Positions 1-10,090 are shown, counted from the stretch's first letter. The stretch is DNA of 64,000 bases from Lacticaseibacillus paracasei subsp. paracasei (GCF_000829035.1 NZ_AP012541.1:2931876-2995875), one strand, 5' to 3'. Notes: generated by a model not told the origin, from the sequence alone. Program-made: numbers and translations.

Positions 1-698
1 TCCTTTGGATGCTCGAAAATGTCTTCAGGCGTGCCTTGTTCAAGGATAGTACCATTGTCAAAGAAGACAACCCGATCAGCCACTTCTTTGGCGAAGCCCA
101 TTTCATGAGTCACGATGACCATCGTCATGCCTTGCTTGGCCAGCCGCCGCATAACACCTAGCACATCGCCGACCATTTCTGGATCCAACGCACTGGTCGG
201 TTCATCAAACAGCATGATATCAGGATGCATCGCCAACGCCCGCGCAATCGCGACACGTTGCTGTTGCCCACCAGAAAGCTGAGCTGGCATCGCATCTGCC
301 TTGTCCGTCAAACCAACAACTTCCAACATGGCTTTTGCCTGCTTGATGGCTTCCTCCTTGCTGGCGATTCCCAGCTCGGTTGGCGCCAAGGTCACATTAC
401 CCATCACTGACATGTTCGGGAACAGATTAAAATGCTGGAACACCATCCCGATTTTTTCACGAACTTTGTTGATGTTGGTGCCTTTATGGGCAATATCTTC
501 ACCATCAATCAAGATCTCACCGCTTGTGACGGTTTCAAGACCGTTGATCATGCGCAGGACGGTACTTTTCCCCGCACCGGATGCCCCGATCATAACGACC
601 ACTTCATTGTTCGCCACATTCAGATTGACACCCTTGACCACATCATTGTCACCGTAACTCTTGTGCACATTTTTCATTTCAACGCGATAATCGCTCAT
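1..698 (-). CDS. Polar amino-acid ABC transporter ATPase (GlnQ family), C-terminus cut by window edge
   Basis: This is the ATP-binding subunit that powers uptake of a polar amino acid (glutamine/glutamate type) with the permease encoded upstream. I translated the minus strand: it starts [20 protein letters not shown], then shows a Walker [10 protein letters not shown], a Q-loop in [13 protein letters not shown], the signature LSGGQQQR, a Walker [14 protein letters not shown] and the switch histidine in VTHEMGF. About 232 residues are present; the usual length is 240-250, so only the end is missing beyond base 1. Its ATG overlaps the TGA of the binding-protein/permease gene (ATGA), which indicates translational coupling in one operon. 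The exact substrate cannot be told from the ATPase. Confidence 0.93.
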   Translation of the reverse strand, partial: MSDYRVEMKNVHKSYGDNDVVKGVNLNVANNEVVVMIGASGAGKSTVLRMINGLETVTSGEILIDGEDIAHKGTNINKVREKIGMVFQHFNLFPNMSVMGNVTLAPTELGIASKEEAIKQAKAMLEVVGLTDKADAMPAQLSGGQQQRVAIARALAMHPDIMLFDEPTSALDPEMVGDVLGVMRRLAKQGMTMVIVTHEMGFAKEVADRVVFFDNGTILEQGTPEDIFEHPK

Positions 699-2185
699 GC
701 CTTCACCTTCTTCTGAACCCAGTTACTCAGCCAGGTCAATAACGTAATAATAATCAAGTAAATCAAGGCGACCATCGTCCAGATCTTGAACCCTTCCATG
801 TTGCGGGCAATGATGATCTTCCCGGTTTGGGTCAGTTCCAGCAAGCCGATGATCGACAGGATTGAGGTATCCTTCAATGTAATAATAAATTGGTTGATGA
901 AACTTGGAATCATGATTTTGATTCCTTGCGGCAAAATAACCTTCCGCATCGCTTTACCAAATGGCAGGCCTAGACTTCGCGCCGCTTCCATCTGGCCCGG
1001 ATCAACCGCCTGAATACCGCCCTTGACGAAGGCCGCTGTGTACGCCCCTTCGTTCAAGGTCAAAGTTACGATCCCAGCAATGAATGCTGGTACTTTTGAT
1101 CCAATCAGGCTTGGCACCCCGGTATAGATAAACAGAGCCAAAACCATCAGTGGAAGACCGCGGAAAATGTAAATGAAGGTCGTCGCGACCCCTTGGGCAA
1201 ATTTATTTGGCAAGACGCCTAACAACCCAACAAGAATCCCAACCAAGGTAGCGAAGAAAATGGCGACAACTGTGAGAACCATTGTCTCTTCCAAGCCGCT
1301 CATTAAGGTGCCCCAGTTAGCCTTCAACAAACCGAAGAAAGAACGATCAGTTGTTTGCGCATTGCCAGCGGCAGTTTTTTGGGACTTTGCACTGCCGTTG
1401 CCAAGATAACGTTCAATGATCTTATCGTATTGGCCGTTTGCCCGAAGTTTCTTCAAACCAGCGTTAAACTTCGTGATGAGCGCCCGATTATTCTTCGAAG
1501 CTGCGAAGCCGTATGAACCTTCACGGGCTGGCTTACCGATAATTTTCAAGGCCATGCCATTGTTGATCCCGTATTGCATCACCGGTTGATCTTCAAAACA
1601 AGCAGCTGAATTACCTGTGATGACGTCCTGATACATATTGTTCGAATCATCAAATGTCACCGTTGAAAAACCGTATTTGTCTTTAATACTGTTGGCATAA
1701 TCCGCAGAATCAGTCCCGGTCTTAACCGCAACTCGCTTACCGCGCAAATCTTTTAGCGACTTGATAGTCCCTTTTTTTGCCACCGCCATGACCACGCCTG
1801 ATTTGTAGTAAGGATCACTCATCAAAAACTTTTGTTGCCGCTCAGGTGTAATCGACATGCCAGCAATGACACCATCGATTTGCTTAGCTTCAAGTGCCTG
1901 AACCGCCGCATTGAATCCCAGCGGCTTGATCTCAACTTTAAAACCTTCCGTTTTGGCAATTGCCTTAATGAGATCAAGGTCAATGCCGACGTACTTGTTA
2001 TCCTGGTTCGCAAACTCAAACGGTGCAAAGGTCACATCCGTCCCGATTGTATATGTTTTTTGTGCCGCTGCCACTGACTTGCCGGGTAATAAAGCTCCCA
2101 GCATTAAAGGCAGGGCGATTAGCAGCCCTAGCAGCCATTTTCGTTTCAACCCTAACACCACGCTTTCTATGATATCCGATTGCAA
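695..2185 (-). CDS. Amino-acid ABC transporter, fused substrate-binding protein and permease
   Basis: A single polypeptide (about 496 aa) joins an extracellular SBP_bac_3 binding domain to a membrane permease domain, as in GlnP-type transporters of lactic acid bacteria. Residues 1-45 hold a hydrophobic signal/anchor; the binding domain (about 45-270) begins [14 protein letters not shown]; the permease (about 285-490) has the EAA-loop sequence [14 protein letters not shown]. It is translationally coupled to the ATPase at 1-698. The start is uncertain: the longest frame uses a TTG at 2185 with a weak ribosome site; another TTG at 2149 (reading [10 protein letters not shown]) matches the N-terminus of the paralogue at 2348-3808 better. 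Substrate probably glutamine, glutamate or a related polar amino acid, by family only. Confidence 0.9.
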   Translation of the reverse strand: MQSDIIESVVLGLKRKWLLGLLIALPLMLGALLPGKSVAAAQKTYTIGTDVTFAPFEFANQDNKYVGIDLDLIKAIAKTEGFKVEIKPLGFNAAVQALEAKQIDGVIAGMSITPERQQKFLMSDPYYKSGVVMAVAKKGTIKSLKDLRGKRVAVKTGTDSADYANSIKDKYGFSTVTFDDSNNMYQDVITGNSAACFEDQPVMQYGINNGMALKIIGKPAREGSYGFAASKNNRALITKFNAGLKKLRANGQYDKIIERYLGNGSAKSQKTAAGNAQTTDRSFFGLLKANWGTLMSGLEETMVLTVVAIFFATLVGILVGLLGVLPNKFAQGVATTFIYIFRGLPLMVLALFIYTGVPSLIGSKVPAFIAGIVTLTLNEGAYTAAFVKGGIQAVDPGQMEAARSLGLPFGKAMRKVILPQGIKIMIPSFINQFIITLKDTSILSIIGLLELTQTGKIIIARNMEGFKIWTMVALIYLIIITLLTWLSNWVQKKVKA

Positions 2186-2347
2186 ACTCGTTTAGCTTGC
2201 AACAAATGCGCTTTCTGCCCACGATCAGGCTGACTTAAGCGACCTTAATTAAAAAAACTACTTTTTATGCTAGCGGAAAGCAACAGTCGCTGTCCAGTCC
2301 TGATGTTAGATTAATTGACATTTGTCACATTATTTTACGCCAACGGT

Positions 2348-3808
2348 CTAGGCCTCCATACGCCGTTGAACCCAATTACTGAGCCAAGTTAATAGCGTAA
2401 TAATGATCAAGTAAATCAAAGCAACCATGGTCCAAATCTTAAAGCCTTCCATGTTGCGCGCAATGATAATTTTCCCAGTTTGGGTCAATTCAAGAATACC
2501 AATGATTGAGAGAATGGACGTATCTTTAAGGGTAATAATGAATTGGTTGATGAAGCTCGGAATCATAATTTTGATCCCTTGTGGCAAAATCACGCGCCGC
2601 ATCGCTTTTCCAAAAGGCAATCCCAGACTGCGTGCGGCTTCCATTTGACCATCATCAACCGCCTGAATCCCACCTTTGACGAAGGCCGCGGTGTACGCAC
2701 CTTCGTTTAAGGTCAAGGTGATGATCCCAGCCACGAATGCCGGAATTTTTGAACCGATTAGACTTGGCACGCCTGTGTAAATGAATAAGGCCAATACCAG
2801 CAGCGGCAATCCGCGGAAAATGTAGATAAATGTCGTGGCTACACCGCGAGCAAACTGATTTGGCAAAACGCCAAGCAAGCCCACAAGAATCCCGACAACG
2901 GTTGCGAAGAAGATCGCGACAATCGTCACAATCATGGTTTCTTTCAAGCCACCCATCAAGGTTCCCCAGTTTTCGCGCAATAATCCGAGAAAACTGCGAT
3001 CACTATCTTGAGTCTTGGCACTGGTTTGTTTTTGGGCGGCTTGTGTGCCATTGCCTAAATACTTGGCAACGATTTTGGCATATGTACCGTCAGCTTTGAC
3101 CTTTTTGAGTCCGGCATTGAATCGTTGATCAAGATGATCGCTACGATCCTTTTGTGTTGCAAAACCGTAATAACTGGCCTTACTTTCTGGACCAGCCAGC
3201 TTGAGCTTCAACCCTGTGGCGATGGCATATTGCAGAACCGGTTTATCATCAAAACAAGCGACCGAATTGCCAGTGATGACGTCCTGATACATATTGTTGG
3301 AATCATCGAAGGTCACCGTGGTAAAACCATACTTTGCCTTCAAACTTAAAGCATAGTCTGCGGCTGCCGTCCCAGTTTTCAAGGCCACACGTTTGCCGCG
3401 TAAATCCTTCAAACTTTTGACTTCGCTATTTTGCCCCACGGCCATGGCAACCGCCGTTTTGTAATAAGGATCACTCATGGCAAACTTTTGCTGCCGCTCA
3501 GGAGTAATCTGCATACCAGCAATGACACCATCAATCTGATTAGCTTCCAAGGCCTGCACAGCTGCATTGAACCCCAAAGGTTTGATATCAACCTTGAAAC
3601 CCTCGGCCTTTGCAATTGCCTGCATCAGGTCAATATCGATCCCGACATACTGATTATTTTTATCCGCAAACTCAAACGGGGCATACGTGACATCTGTACC
3701 GATCACATAAGTTTTCTCGGCCGCCTGCGTTGACACCGGTGAGCCTAGCACGACCGCCAGCATCAACGCCATGACCCCAGCAACGCACCACTTCCAAACT
3801 CGTCTCAT
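2348..3808 (-). CDS. Second, paralogous fused binding-protein/permease of an amino-acid ABC transporter
   Basis: 486 aa with the same architecture as its downstream neighbour: signal sequence (MRRVWKWCVAGVMALMLAVV), SBP_bac_3 domain starting YVIGTDVTYAPFEF, then a BPD_transp_1 permease with [14 protein letters not shown]. The two proteins are nearly identical in the permease half and more divergent in the binding half, so this looks like a tandem duplication whose receptor domains specialised. It has no ATPase of its own here and would be expected to share the one at 1-698. The ATG at 3808 is followed directly by a good signal peptide. A 162-bp gap separates it from the next gene. Confidence 0.92.
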   Translation of the reverse strand: MRRVWKWCVAGVMALMLAVVLGSPVSTQAAEKTYVIGTDVTYAPFEFADKNNQYVGIDIDLMQAIAKAEGFKVDIKPLGFNAAVQALEANQIDGVIAGMQITPERQQKFAMSDPYYKTAVAMAVGQNSEVKSLKDLRGKRVALKTGTAAADYALSLKAKYGFTTVTFDDSNNMYQDVITGNSVACFDDKPVLQYAIATGLKLKLAGPESKASYYGFATQKDRSDHLDQRFNAGLKKVKADGTYAKIVAKYLGNGTQAAQKQTSAKTQDSDRSFLGLLRENWGTLMGGLKETMIVTIVAIFFATVVGILVGLLGVLPNQFARGVATTFIYIFRGLPLLVLALFIYTGVPSLIGSKIPAFVAGIITLTLNEGAYTAAFVKGGIQAVDDGQMEAARSLGLPFGKAMRRVILPQGIKIMIPSFINQFIITLKDTSILSIIGILELTQTGKIIIARNMEGFKIWTMVALIYLIIITLLTWLSNWVQRRMEA

Positions 3809-4015
3809 GAAAACACCATCTTTCTCATTTAGTTCCTGTTTCTTTCAAAAACTGCTAATGACGCATGCTACTTCAATTCATGTGTTTTGAGACCTGTAAC
3901 CCCAGCTCCCATTCACAGCTTACAAGTGTACCGATTTTTCTAAAGGTTGTCTACGCGCAAGAAAAGCAAGATTGCTTTATACTAAGAGAAACTTAAAGAA
4001 AAATGTGGTGACCTT

Positions 4016-4564
4016 ATGTTTAGCTACCTAATCGACTATGATTTGAAACTTTCCCTACCGCGACCGGAAATCGACGGTCCCCTTTTATTCGAACAAATTG
4101 AGACTAGCCGCGATTCGTTGGCTGCCTACTTGCCTTGGGTCGCAACGACACTGACTGCCGACGACGAAATCAACTTTTTAAATACAACACTCAAGCTTTT
4201 TGGTGCAAGGACTGCCTTGCATCTGACCATTTACCAAGCCGATGCTCCAGTTGGCATGATCAGTTTGAACACGATTGACACCTTGGTTCGCCATAAAGCC
4301 GACATTGGTTACTGGCTAACCATTCCCGAACGCGGCAAAGGCATTATGCACAAATCCATTGAAGCACTGGCCGATATTGCCTTCCACGATTACGACTTAA
4401 ATAAGCTAACCATCAATGCCGCTGTGGCAAATCGCGCGAGCAATGCCGTTGCCGAAAAAGCCGGCTTTCATTTCGATGGCACTTTGCGTCAAGACGATCA
4501 ACGAGCTGACGGCACCTTCTTAGATGTGAATACTTATTCGCTGTTGCGTTCGGAGTGGGCTTAA
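4016..4564 (+). CDS. GNAT acetyltransferase, RimJ/RimL-like
   Basis: 182-aa acetyl-CoA-dependent N-acetyltransferase of the RimJ/RimL subgroup, which acetylates ribosomal protein N-termini or small amines. The family pattern is visible: the N-terminal LRPPE-like region reads LPRPEIDGPLLFEQIE, the central strand reads ADIGYWLTIPERGKGI, the acetyl-CoA loop follows (RGKGIMHKSIEAL), and a C-terminal NxASNAVAEKAGF segment is typical. It begins with ATG after a short leader and is monocistronic between the divergent transporter genes and a terminator. A palindrome resembling parS lies directly after the stop codon. The substrate is unknown. Confidence 0.88.
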   Translation: MFSYLIDYDLKLSLPRPEIDGPLLFEQIETSRDSLAAYLPWVATTLTADDEINFLNTTLKLFGARTALHLTIYQADAPVGMISLNTIDTLVRHKADIGYWLTIPERGKGIMHKSIEALADIAFHDYDLNKLTINAAVANRASNAVAEKAGFHFDGTLRQDDQRADGTFLDVNTYSLLRSEWA

Positions 4565-4565
4565 T

Positions 4566-4581
4566 TGTTTCATGCGAAACA
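4566..4581. promoter_or_regulatory. parS-like palindrome
   Basis: TGTTTCATGCGAAACA differs from the Bacillus/Firmicute parS consensus TGTTNCACGTGAAACA at two central positions. It sits just after a stop codon, origin-proximal, and is one of several such sites in the window. Binding by ParB is an inference. Confidence 0.35.
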
Positions 4582-4612
4582 ATTGTCACCTCCATCTCAC
4601 CACGCCATATGA

Positions 4613-4650
4613 AAACCCCGCTTGCAAAATCAGCATGCGGGGTTTATTTT
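4613..4650 (+). terminator. Rho-independent terminator after the acetyltransferase
   Basis: Inverted repeat AAACCCCGC / GCGGGGTTT with a 15-nt loop followed by ATTTTT. It can also serve the convergent SpoIIM-like gene. Confidence 0.8.
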
Positions 4651-4671
4651 TGCGCCCTATTTCTAATTAGG

Positions 4672-5295
4672 TCAATGTACAAGCAGTCGCAGCAACGCTG
4701 GCGTCACAAAGCCTTCGATTAAGGCAGCAACGGCAATCATCGGAATGATGATGCAAACATACTGTAATGCAATAGCCTTCGCATCTAACGACGACTTTCG
4801 ATAATATGGATCGGCAAAAAAACGCTTGATTGACTGGCGAAGGGCCTTGTTGACTTGAGCAGCGAGCGCGACGCCGATAATCAAAGCACTCATCTCCAGA
4901 ATACCATGTGGCAAAATGCCTAAGACAAACGCTGCCAAAGCTCCACCGATACCCAGCTTAGCGGCATAAATGCCTAGCACCAAGCCGACAGAAGCACAGG
5001 TGAGATAATACGAAATCCAGTATAGAAAAGGAATCGGAATCATACCAATGATCATGAGGCCAAAGGCAACGCGTTCGTTATTCACTAAAATGGCCCAAAA
5101 TGCACTGAGACTGTCGTGAGTATTAGCAAACTTGCCAGAGAGGCCAGTAAAAATACCACGAACAAAGTTGGGGTTCGCGCCCATGACCAGATATGTCACC
5201 AGACCAACAAAAATGGTGACACCAAAGAAAATGAGCCAACCGATCAATAGATAATGGCCAATAACATTCAAATTGTATCCAAGCCGTTTCTTCAT
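4672..5295 (-). CDS. SpoIIM (DUF95) family integral membrane protein
   Basis: 207-aa polytopic membrane protein matching the stage II sporulation protein M family, which in Bacillus takes part in engulfment but is widespread in non-sporulating Firmicutes with no settled role. Five or six hydrophobic segments are visible, with the family-typical sequences WAILVNNERVAFGLM and GILPHGILEMSALIIG. In many genomes SpoIIM/DUF95 genes sit near MoxR, DUF58 and transglutaminase genes, and here it lies just left of, and divergent from, such an operon. The ATG at 5295 follows an AGGGGC ribosome site. A role in envelope homeostasis is inference. Confidence 0.85.
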   Translation of the reverse strand: MKKRLGYNLNVIGHYLLIGWLIFFGVTIFVGLVTYLVMGANPNFVRGIFTGLSGKFANTHDSLSAFWAILVNNERVAFGLMIIGMIPIPFLYWISYYLTCASVGLVLGIYAAKLGIGGALAAFVLGILPHGILEMSALIIGVALAAQVNKALRQSIKRFFADPYYRKSSLDAKAIALQYVCIIIPMIAVAALIEGFVTPALLRLLVH

Positions 5296-5658
5296 AGGTT
5301 GCCCCTCTTTCCTAATAACAGATGCTAGGGTAAGTATACTCCAGGGTGGAAAGGGTGGCTATTTTGAGGGTTTGGCGGTATGTATCATTTTTCTTCTAAT
5401 CAGGCCTTCTCCTATTATCCAAGCTGAGTGTCCATCAGTTCTCACTAGCCGTTACTTAATCCAACATCGTGCCACGAACTGGGACGTTTGGCGTCGCCTA
5501 TTTTCTTGTTCTGCCTTAGCACTAAAATTGAAATGACGCTCTGAATAAATGCCTTTATAAACTATAAACAGCGTTTCACATCTTTCGCCATGCCAGCCGT
5601 CAGTTCGCATGCTTGCTGTTTAGCTTTTTTTCGTGAATAATGACGGCATGGAGGTGTC
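5296..5658. other. Divergent intergenic region without a recognisable gene
   Basis: 363 bp between the divergent SpoIIM-like and MoxR-like genes. It must hold two outward promoters, but I see no clear -35/-10 pair, structured RNA or conserved repeat. A half-site GTTTCACAT at about 5573 is reminiscent of parS but too weak to call. Confidence 0.4.
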
Positions 5659-6597
5659 ATGATGGAAGTCAATGAAGCACAAGCCATTTTTGATGCAGCA
5701 CGGGATCAAGTAGCGACGATTGTGGTGGGCAAATCAATGCCGATCACATTGACTTTCACCGCCTTACTTGCAGGTGGTCATGTGTTGTTCGAGGATATTC
5801 CCGGTGTTGGGAAAACCACCCTCGTTCAAGCGATGGCCAAAACCTTAGCGGTGCCATTTTCCCGCATTCAATTCACACCTGATATGCTGCCAAGTGATGT
5901 TCTTGGCACATCAATCTTTAATCGGGCCACTAATCAATTCGAATTTCAAAAAGGACCTATTTTTACCAGTATTTTATTAGCAGATGAAATCAATCGCGCC
6001 ACGCCACGAACACAGGCCGCCTTGTTAGAAGCCATGGGTGAAGGACGGGTTACAACGGATGGTCATACCTATCAGCTAGCCCCTGACTTTTTTGTCATGG
6101 CAACTGAGAACCCGACTGATTATGCAGGGACTTACCCGCTCCCTGAAGTACAGTTGGACCGGTTCATGCTTCGCCTCTCACTTGGCTACCCAGATGCTGA
6201 CGCGGAAAAAAGTTTGCTGCTAACGCCTGATCGTAAAACGATGATTGCTCAATTAACACCTAGACTAGACGCATCGTTACTAGCTGAAGCCAAAAAACTC
6301 GTGGCTAACGTGACGGTCAGCGATGCAATCGCCAGTTACGTTCTCGCGCTAGTACAGGCAACCCGACACGACAATCGTGTTCGGCTAGGTATCAGCCCGC
6401 GTGGTGGCATTGCCTTGGTCACTGCCGCCAAAGCCTTCGCTACGCTTAACGGACGTACTTACGTTGATCCAAGCGATATTCAAACGCTACTCGATCCTGT
6501 TTTTGGTCATCGGCTCATTGCCAAGGATCCGACACTTTCGACGGCAACGATCTTAGCAGATATTCTGCAAAACACCGCCGTTCCGATTCGGGGGTGA
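5659..6597 (+). CDS. MoxR-family AAA+ ATPase
   Basis: 312-aa AAA+ ATPase of the MoxR group, chaperone-like proteins thought to activate or assemble von Willebrand-domain or DUF58 partner proteins. Motifs seen: Walker A GVGKTT within EDIPGVGKTTLVQAM, Walker B ILLADEINRATPRTQAAL, sensor 1 in FVMATENPTDYAGTYPLPE, and the arginine region LDRFMLRLSLGYP. Length is normal (300-330 aa). Two adjacent ATGs (5659 and 5662) follow a GGAGG; the second has the better spacing. It is the first gene of an operon with DUF58 and transglutaminase-like genes, the standard MoxR-DUF58-TgpA arrangement. Confidence 0.93.
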   Translation: MMEVNEAQAIFDAARDQVATIVVGKSMPITLTFTALLAGGHVLFEDIPGVGKTTLVQAMAKTLAVPFSRIQFTPDMLPSDVLGTSIFNRATNQFEFQKGPIFTSILLADEINRATPRTQAALLEAMGEGRVTTDGHTYQLAPDFFVMATENPTDYAGTYPLPEVQLDRFMLRLSLGYPDADAEKSLLLTPDRKTMIAQLTPRLDASLLAEAKKLVANVTVSDAIASYVLALVQATRHDNRVRLGISPRGGIALVTAAKAFATLNGRTYVDPSDIQTLLDPVFGHRLIAKDPTLSTATILADILQNTAVPIRG

Positions 6598-6601
6598 GCA
6601 C

Positions 6602-7594
6602 ATGAACTGGCGCAACTTTTTTATCAATGCTGGCATTTTGCTTGTGCTCAGCCTGCTGATCGTTTTTGGCGTGGCATTTAACTCATCTACCAGCTGGTTT
6701 GCCAGTGACTTTGCTATCCTGATACTACTACTTGCGATACCGCTATTGTGGCCATTGAAAAACACACTGCGTTTCACAGCAGATAATCCTGACATGATCG
6801 CCGATAGACCGGTAACGCGCCTTTTCACGCTGACTCATGGCAGATGGCTACCTAATCTTTTTCTGCTTGACAGTGCCAAAACACATACATGGCATTTGCC
6901 AATCGGACAACGGACAGCCAAAATCAGTTTAACCTTACAGCGCGGCATTTATGAGCAGTTACCGATGACCGTCACCGTGACTGATTTATTCGGCTGGTTT
7001 CGTAAAACATTACCCTTGCGTTTAGCCACACCGATCACTGTTGGCCCCGCACGCAGACCAGAAGCTGCCGCACGAATTGCAGATGACTTTTCGCAAAAAA
7101 TGTCTGCTGCTGACGCTGGCTTGCCCAGTGACCGCATTAAAAATTTCCGCGATTATTTCCCGGGTGATAATATTCAACAAATCGCTTGGAAAGTCAGTGC
7201 ACATGCCGATACGCTGATTGTTCATGACGATAAGCATGAAGGTCAGGCCAGCTGAACATTGCTGTTGCTAATCACACCAACGCTGTCACTCGAGCCTGCC
7301 TTGAGCTTATTCGCAAGTCTCATGGACACAGGCATCTTCAGCGGGAACGGCTATCTGCTAGACAGTCGGTTAACCTCCGTCATACAAGGACGGCAAAACA
7401 CATCGCTAGCCAACTTTGAGCCTGACGGTACCGCCACGCCTGATTCTTTAGCTGCTTTGACCACCCCACAACATCAGCATCGCGCCTATCTTATTTTAAC
7501 TGCTGATACACAGGCCGCAGTGCCTTTCACACATGCACTGGCTCCGGCTGCTACAACACTAGTCGACTTGTCTGGAGGTGATGACCATGCCTAA
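6602..7594 (+). pseudogene. DUF58 protein gene interrupted by an in-frame TGA
   Basis: The first open segment (6602-7255, 217 aa) contains two N-terminal membrane helices and the diagnostic DUF58 region (NFRDYFPGDNIQQIAWKVSA). It stops at TGA 7253-7255, and the same frame continues immediately to 7594 (TLLLLITPTLSLEPALSLF onwards), giving about 330 codons, the usual size for this family. TGA could come from TGG by one base change, so a nonsense mutation is the simplest reading; a sequencing error or readthrough are alternatives. The frame overlaps the start of the next gene by a few bases, as expected for an intact operon. The truncated product lacks the C-terminal von Willebrand-like part. 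Confidence 0.82.
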
Positions 7595-9749
7595 ATGGCT
7601 ACAACGTCTCCTTACCATTTTGCTGACATGGTGGCTATTGGCACTTTTTGTACAGCCTTTCTCGGTGATTAATCCGATAGCACATCCTCGTGAACTCGCA
7701 GGCTATGTTGTCATCATCAGCTTAATTAGTTATCTTGCCGCATTATGGCCACGGGCTTGGCCAATTTGGCTAACCACTGCTTTCTTGAGCATGATCGTTG
7801 GCCTTTGGGCAATACTGCCGCTTAAACAGCATTTTGGTCTTACCTGGTTTAACACTTATGTCCAAACCTTCAATACCGCGACTAGGCGATTTTTGCAAGT
7901 TGGTGGCGTGGATGTCCCTGCGACCCTCAGCATGACGTTGATTGTAGCTCTTGTCGCCTTTCTACTATTAATAACCGTTGTTCTCCAACTTTATCCTGGC
8001 GCAGTGGCCATTGTGCTCAGTTATTTACTTGCTGTACATGTTTTCAATGGCAGCGACCTGACGACACAATTTTTCCAGCTCGCTGTTGTCACCGGGTTGT
8101 TGGCTGTTTTGCACCTTTATCACACCCGCTGGCGAGCGTTTTTAATTGGCAGTCTTAGTATTGTTGGCTTAACCCTTGGACTCATGTGGCTCAGCACCAG
8201 CACTCCGTTGAATGACTGGTTAGCTAATATCTCTGTTCCTGCGCGCGAACGACTCAATCAGCGAGGCTTCTATGCCAGCCTTGAAGCTTACGCTAACGGC
8301 TCAGGCCGCACAGGATTCACCGAAAACAGTCGTGTTTTAGGCGGTCCGGTATATGATGATCCCACACCAGTATTCACCGCCACCAGTCGTGAAGCTCATT
8401 ATTATCGCGTCGAGGTTGACTCATTTTATACAGGAACGGGTTGGCGACCATCTGCATTTCAGACGCAAGCTGCTCCTTTAGACGGTGCTATTATGCGTGA
8501 TCCATCGGCTCGAGTCGATTATGGTCAAGCAACGTCAGTGAAACTAGTTTTTAACGGCGGTAAAACCTTTTTGCCATTACCGTATGGGCAATTAACTTTT
8601 ACTGGCGGTAAACCAGACCCCACGACCGATTTTTTGCTTAACTCAGCCACACAAAGGATAACTGCGAGCGATGATCAACGCTTCGAACGCCTTGATATTC
8701 AGGTGCAGCAAAAACAGTTTACCGATACGCAACTCGAAACTGCTACGAGTTCAACTCAGTTAATTTCATCTAATTATTTACGGCTTCCTAGTTCACTACC
8801 GCAACGAGTTAGAACACTGGCAAAAAGAATCACGGCTGATGCCAAAACGCCTTATGAAAAAGTCATCGCCATTCAAACTTACTTGCGCTCAGATCCGCGC
8901 TTCACCTATTCAAAAACAGATGCACAGCAAACACCGGCAAATGGTGACTATGTTGATTACTTTCTGTTCGATTCACCTATTGGTTACTGTGATAATTTTT
9001 CCAGTGCTATGGTTGTCCTATGCCGCAGCATTAACCTGCCAGCACGATGGGCAAAAGGATTTAATACTGGCACTTTTGAAGGCGGAAGTGGCGCGAACAA
9101 ACAATACATCATTCGCAATAGCAATGCACACTCTTGGCCGGAAATTTATTTCAACAATTTAGGCTGGGTTCCCTTCGAACCAACACCAGGATTCAGCAAT
9201 CCGGCCACCCCTGATGATCCTGTAATGCCTTCCGCGGCAAGCAATACAGCCTCACAATCAGCCAGCAGTTCAGCAGTCAGATCAGCAGTATCTTCGTCAG
9301 AATCGCGTTCCATTGTGAGCGCCTCATCTACTCAACCGAAACCGTCTTCTCGATCGTCTCTCGGCAGCTTTCATTGGACAGCTATCATCGTTTTGACTGT
9401 CGTCTTGACTTTATGCATTGTCTTAATCTGGCAACTACCAGCGCTGGTGGCGTTCACCATTAGTTTCAATTTGACACAGAGAAACTTTCCCCGCCGTTAT
9501 CGTTTGTTACTTTGGTCATTACGGCGCGTGACACGACGCCGGTCAAGTCAACCATTGACAGTCTATGCACACCGCATTGATACACGATTAGGCGATCAAC
9601 GACACTTCACCACGCTCACGCATGCCTACGAAGCTTGGACATTTGGACATGTCGCAATTCATCCTGATCCGCTCACAACATCCCTAAAATCCTTGAGCAC
9701 GCAGCTAGCCCAATACGCACGACGCAAATTCCACGTGAAACAAAATTAA
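7587..9749 (+). CDS. Transglutaminase-like membrane protein (TgpA/DUF3488 type)
   Basis: About 720 aa. Residues 1-210 carry six or so transmembrane helices; an extracellular transglutaminase-core domain follows with the papain-like triad region: cysteine in IGYCDNFSSAMVVLCRS, histidine in NSNAHSWPEIYF, and aspartate/glutamate just downstream (GWVPFEPTPGF). A Ser-rich linker (about residues 550-595) leads to a last transmembrane helix and a cytosolic tail. The function in lactobacilli is not established; it is generally thought to modify envelope proteins. I chose ATG 7587 because GGAGG at 7573-7577 is 9 nt upstream; GTG 7578 and ATG 7581 are too close. Third gene of the MoxR operon. Confidence 0.9.
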   Translation: MPKWLQRLLTILLTWWLLALFVQPFSVINPIAHPRELAGYVVIISLISYLAALWPRAWPIWLTTAFLSMIVGLWAILPLKQHFGLTWFNTYVQTFNTATRRFLQVGGVDVPATLSMTLIVALVAFLLLITVVLQLYPGAVAIVLSYLLAVHVFNGSDLTTQFFQLAVVTGLLAVLHLYHTRWRAFLIGSLSIVGLTLGLMWLSTSTPLNDWLANISVPARERLNQRGFYASLEAYANGSGRTGFTENSRVLGGPVYDDPTPVFTATSREAHYYRVEVDSFYTGTGWRPSAFQTQAAPLDGAIMRDPSARVDYGQATSVKLVFNGGKTFLPLPYGQLTFTGGKPDPTTDFLLNSATQRITASDDQRFERLDIQVQQKQFTDTQLETATSSTQLISSNYLRLPSSLPQRVRTLAKRITADAKTPYEKVIAIQTYLRSDPRFTYSKTDAQQTPANGDYVDYFLFDSPIGYCDNFSSAMVVLCRSINLPARWAKGFNTGTFEGGSGANKQYIIRNSNAHSWPEIYFNNLGWVPFEPTPGFSNPATPDDPVMPSAASNTASQSASSSAVRSAVSSSESRSIVSASSTQPKPSSRSSLGSFHWTAIIVLTVVLTLCIVLIWQLPALVAFTISFNLTQRNFPRRYRLLLWSLRRVTRRRSSQPLTVYAHRIDTRLGDQRHFTTLTHAYEAWTFGHVAIHPDPLTTSLKSLSTQLAQYARRKFHVKQN
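9727..9742. promoter_or_regulatory. parS-like site inside the transglutaminase gene end
   Basis: AATTCCACGTGAAACA matches 14 of 16 parS positions (the first two differ). It lies in the last codons of the coding sequence, as several Bacillus parS sites do. Confidence 0.45.
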
Positions 9750-9763
9750 CTTTACGCAATAAT

Positions 9764-9779
9764 CGTTCCACATGAAACA
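9764..9779. promoter_or_regulatory. parS-like site
   Basis: CGTTCCACATGAAACA, two mismatches to parS, 37 bp from the previous site and overlapping the foot of the terminator hairpin. Confidence 0.4.
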
Positions 9780-9804
9780 CAGCAGCATTTCTGCTGTGTT
9801 TTTT
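9775..9804 (+). terminator. Terminator of the MoxR-DUF58-transglutaminase operon
   Basis: AAACACAGCAG / CTGCTGTGTTT with a 5-nt loop and a run of T. Confidence 0.85.
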
Positions 9805-9937
9805 GAGTGTTTAACAAAAATACTCGGTTTTTACATACCACTAATGCCGGTACTATTTCCAAAAAAGTTTCCCTTACTTTCCTAGAAATTCTCGTTAAAT
9901 TATTCATCCCTATTCATTGTCATAAGCACCATCTGAA

Positions 9938-9953
9938 GGTTTCACACGAAACA
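9938..9953. promoter_or_regulatory. Weak parS-like site
   Basis: GGTTTCACACGAAACA, three mismatches to parS. Together with 9727 and 9764 it forms a cluster within 230 bp. The rest of 9805-10048 shows no gene or structured element that I can recognise. Confidence 0.25.
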
Positions 9954-10048
9954 TAACACCTATTATTCATGGAAATGTCACAATTCATTCTTTTCCGGCT
10001 CGTCTACCCCGTGAGAACCTTGCTATACCAACATTTAACAGAAAATCC

Positions 10049-10078
10049 TTGCACTTACTAATAAAAAGCGAGTATGAT
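10049..10078 (+). promoter_or_regulatory. Promoter of the glycosyltransferase gene
   Basis: TTGCAC (-35) and TATGAT (-10, extended by a following AA) separated by 18 bp. Transcription would begin near 10085, just before the long structured leader. Confidence 0.6.
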
Positions 10079-10090
10079 AATACAAACAGT

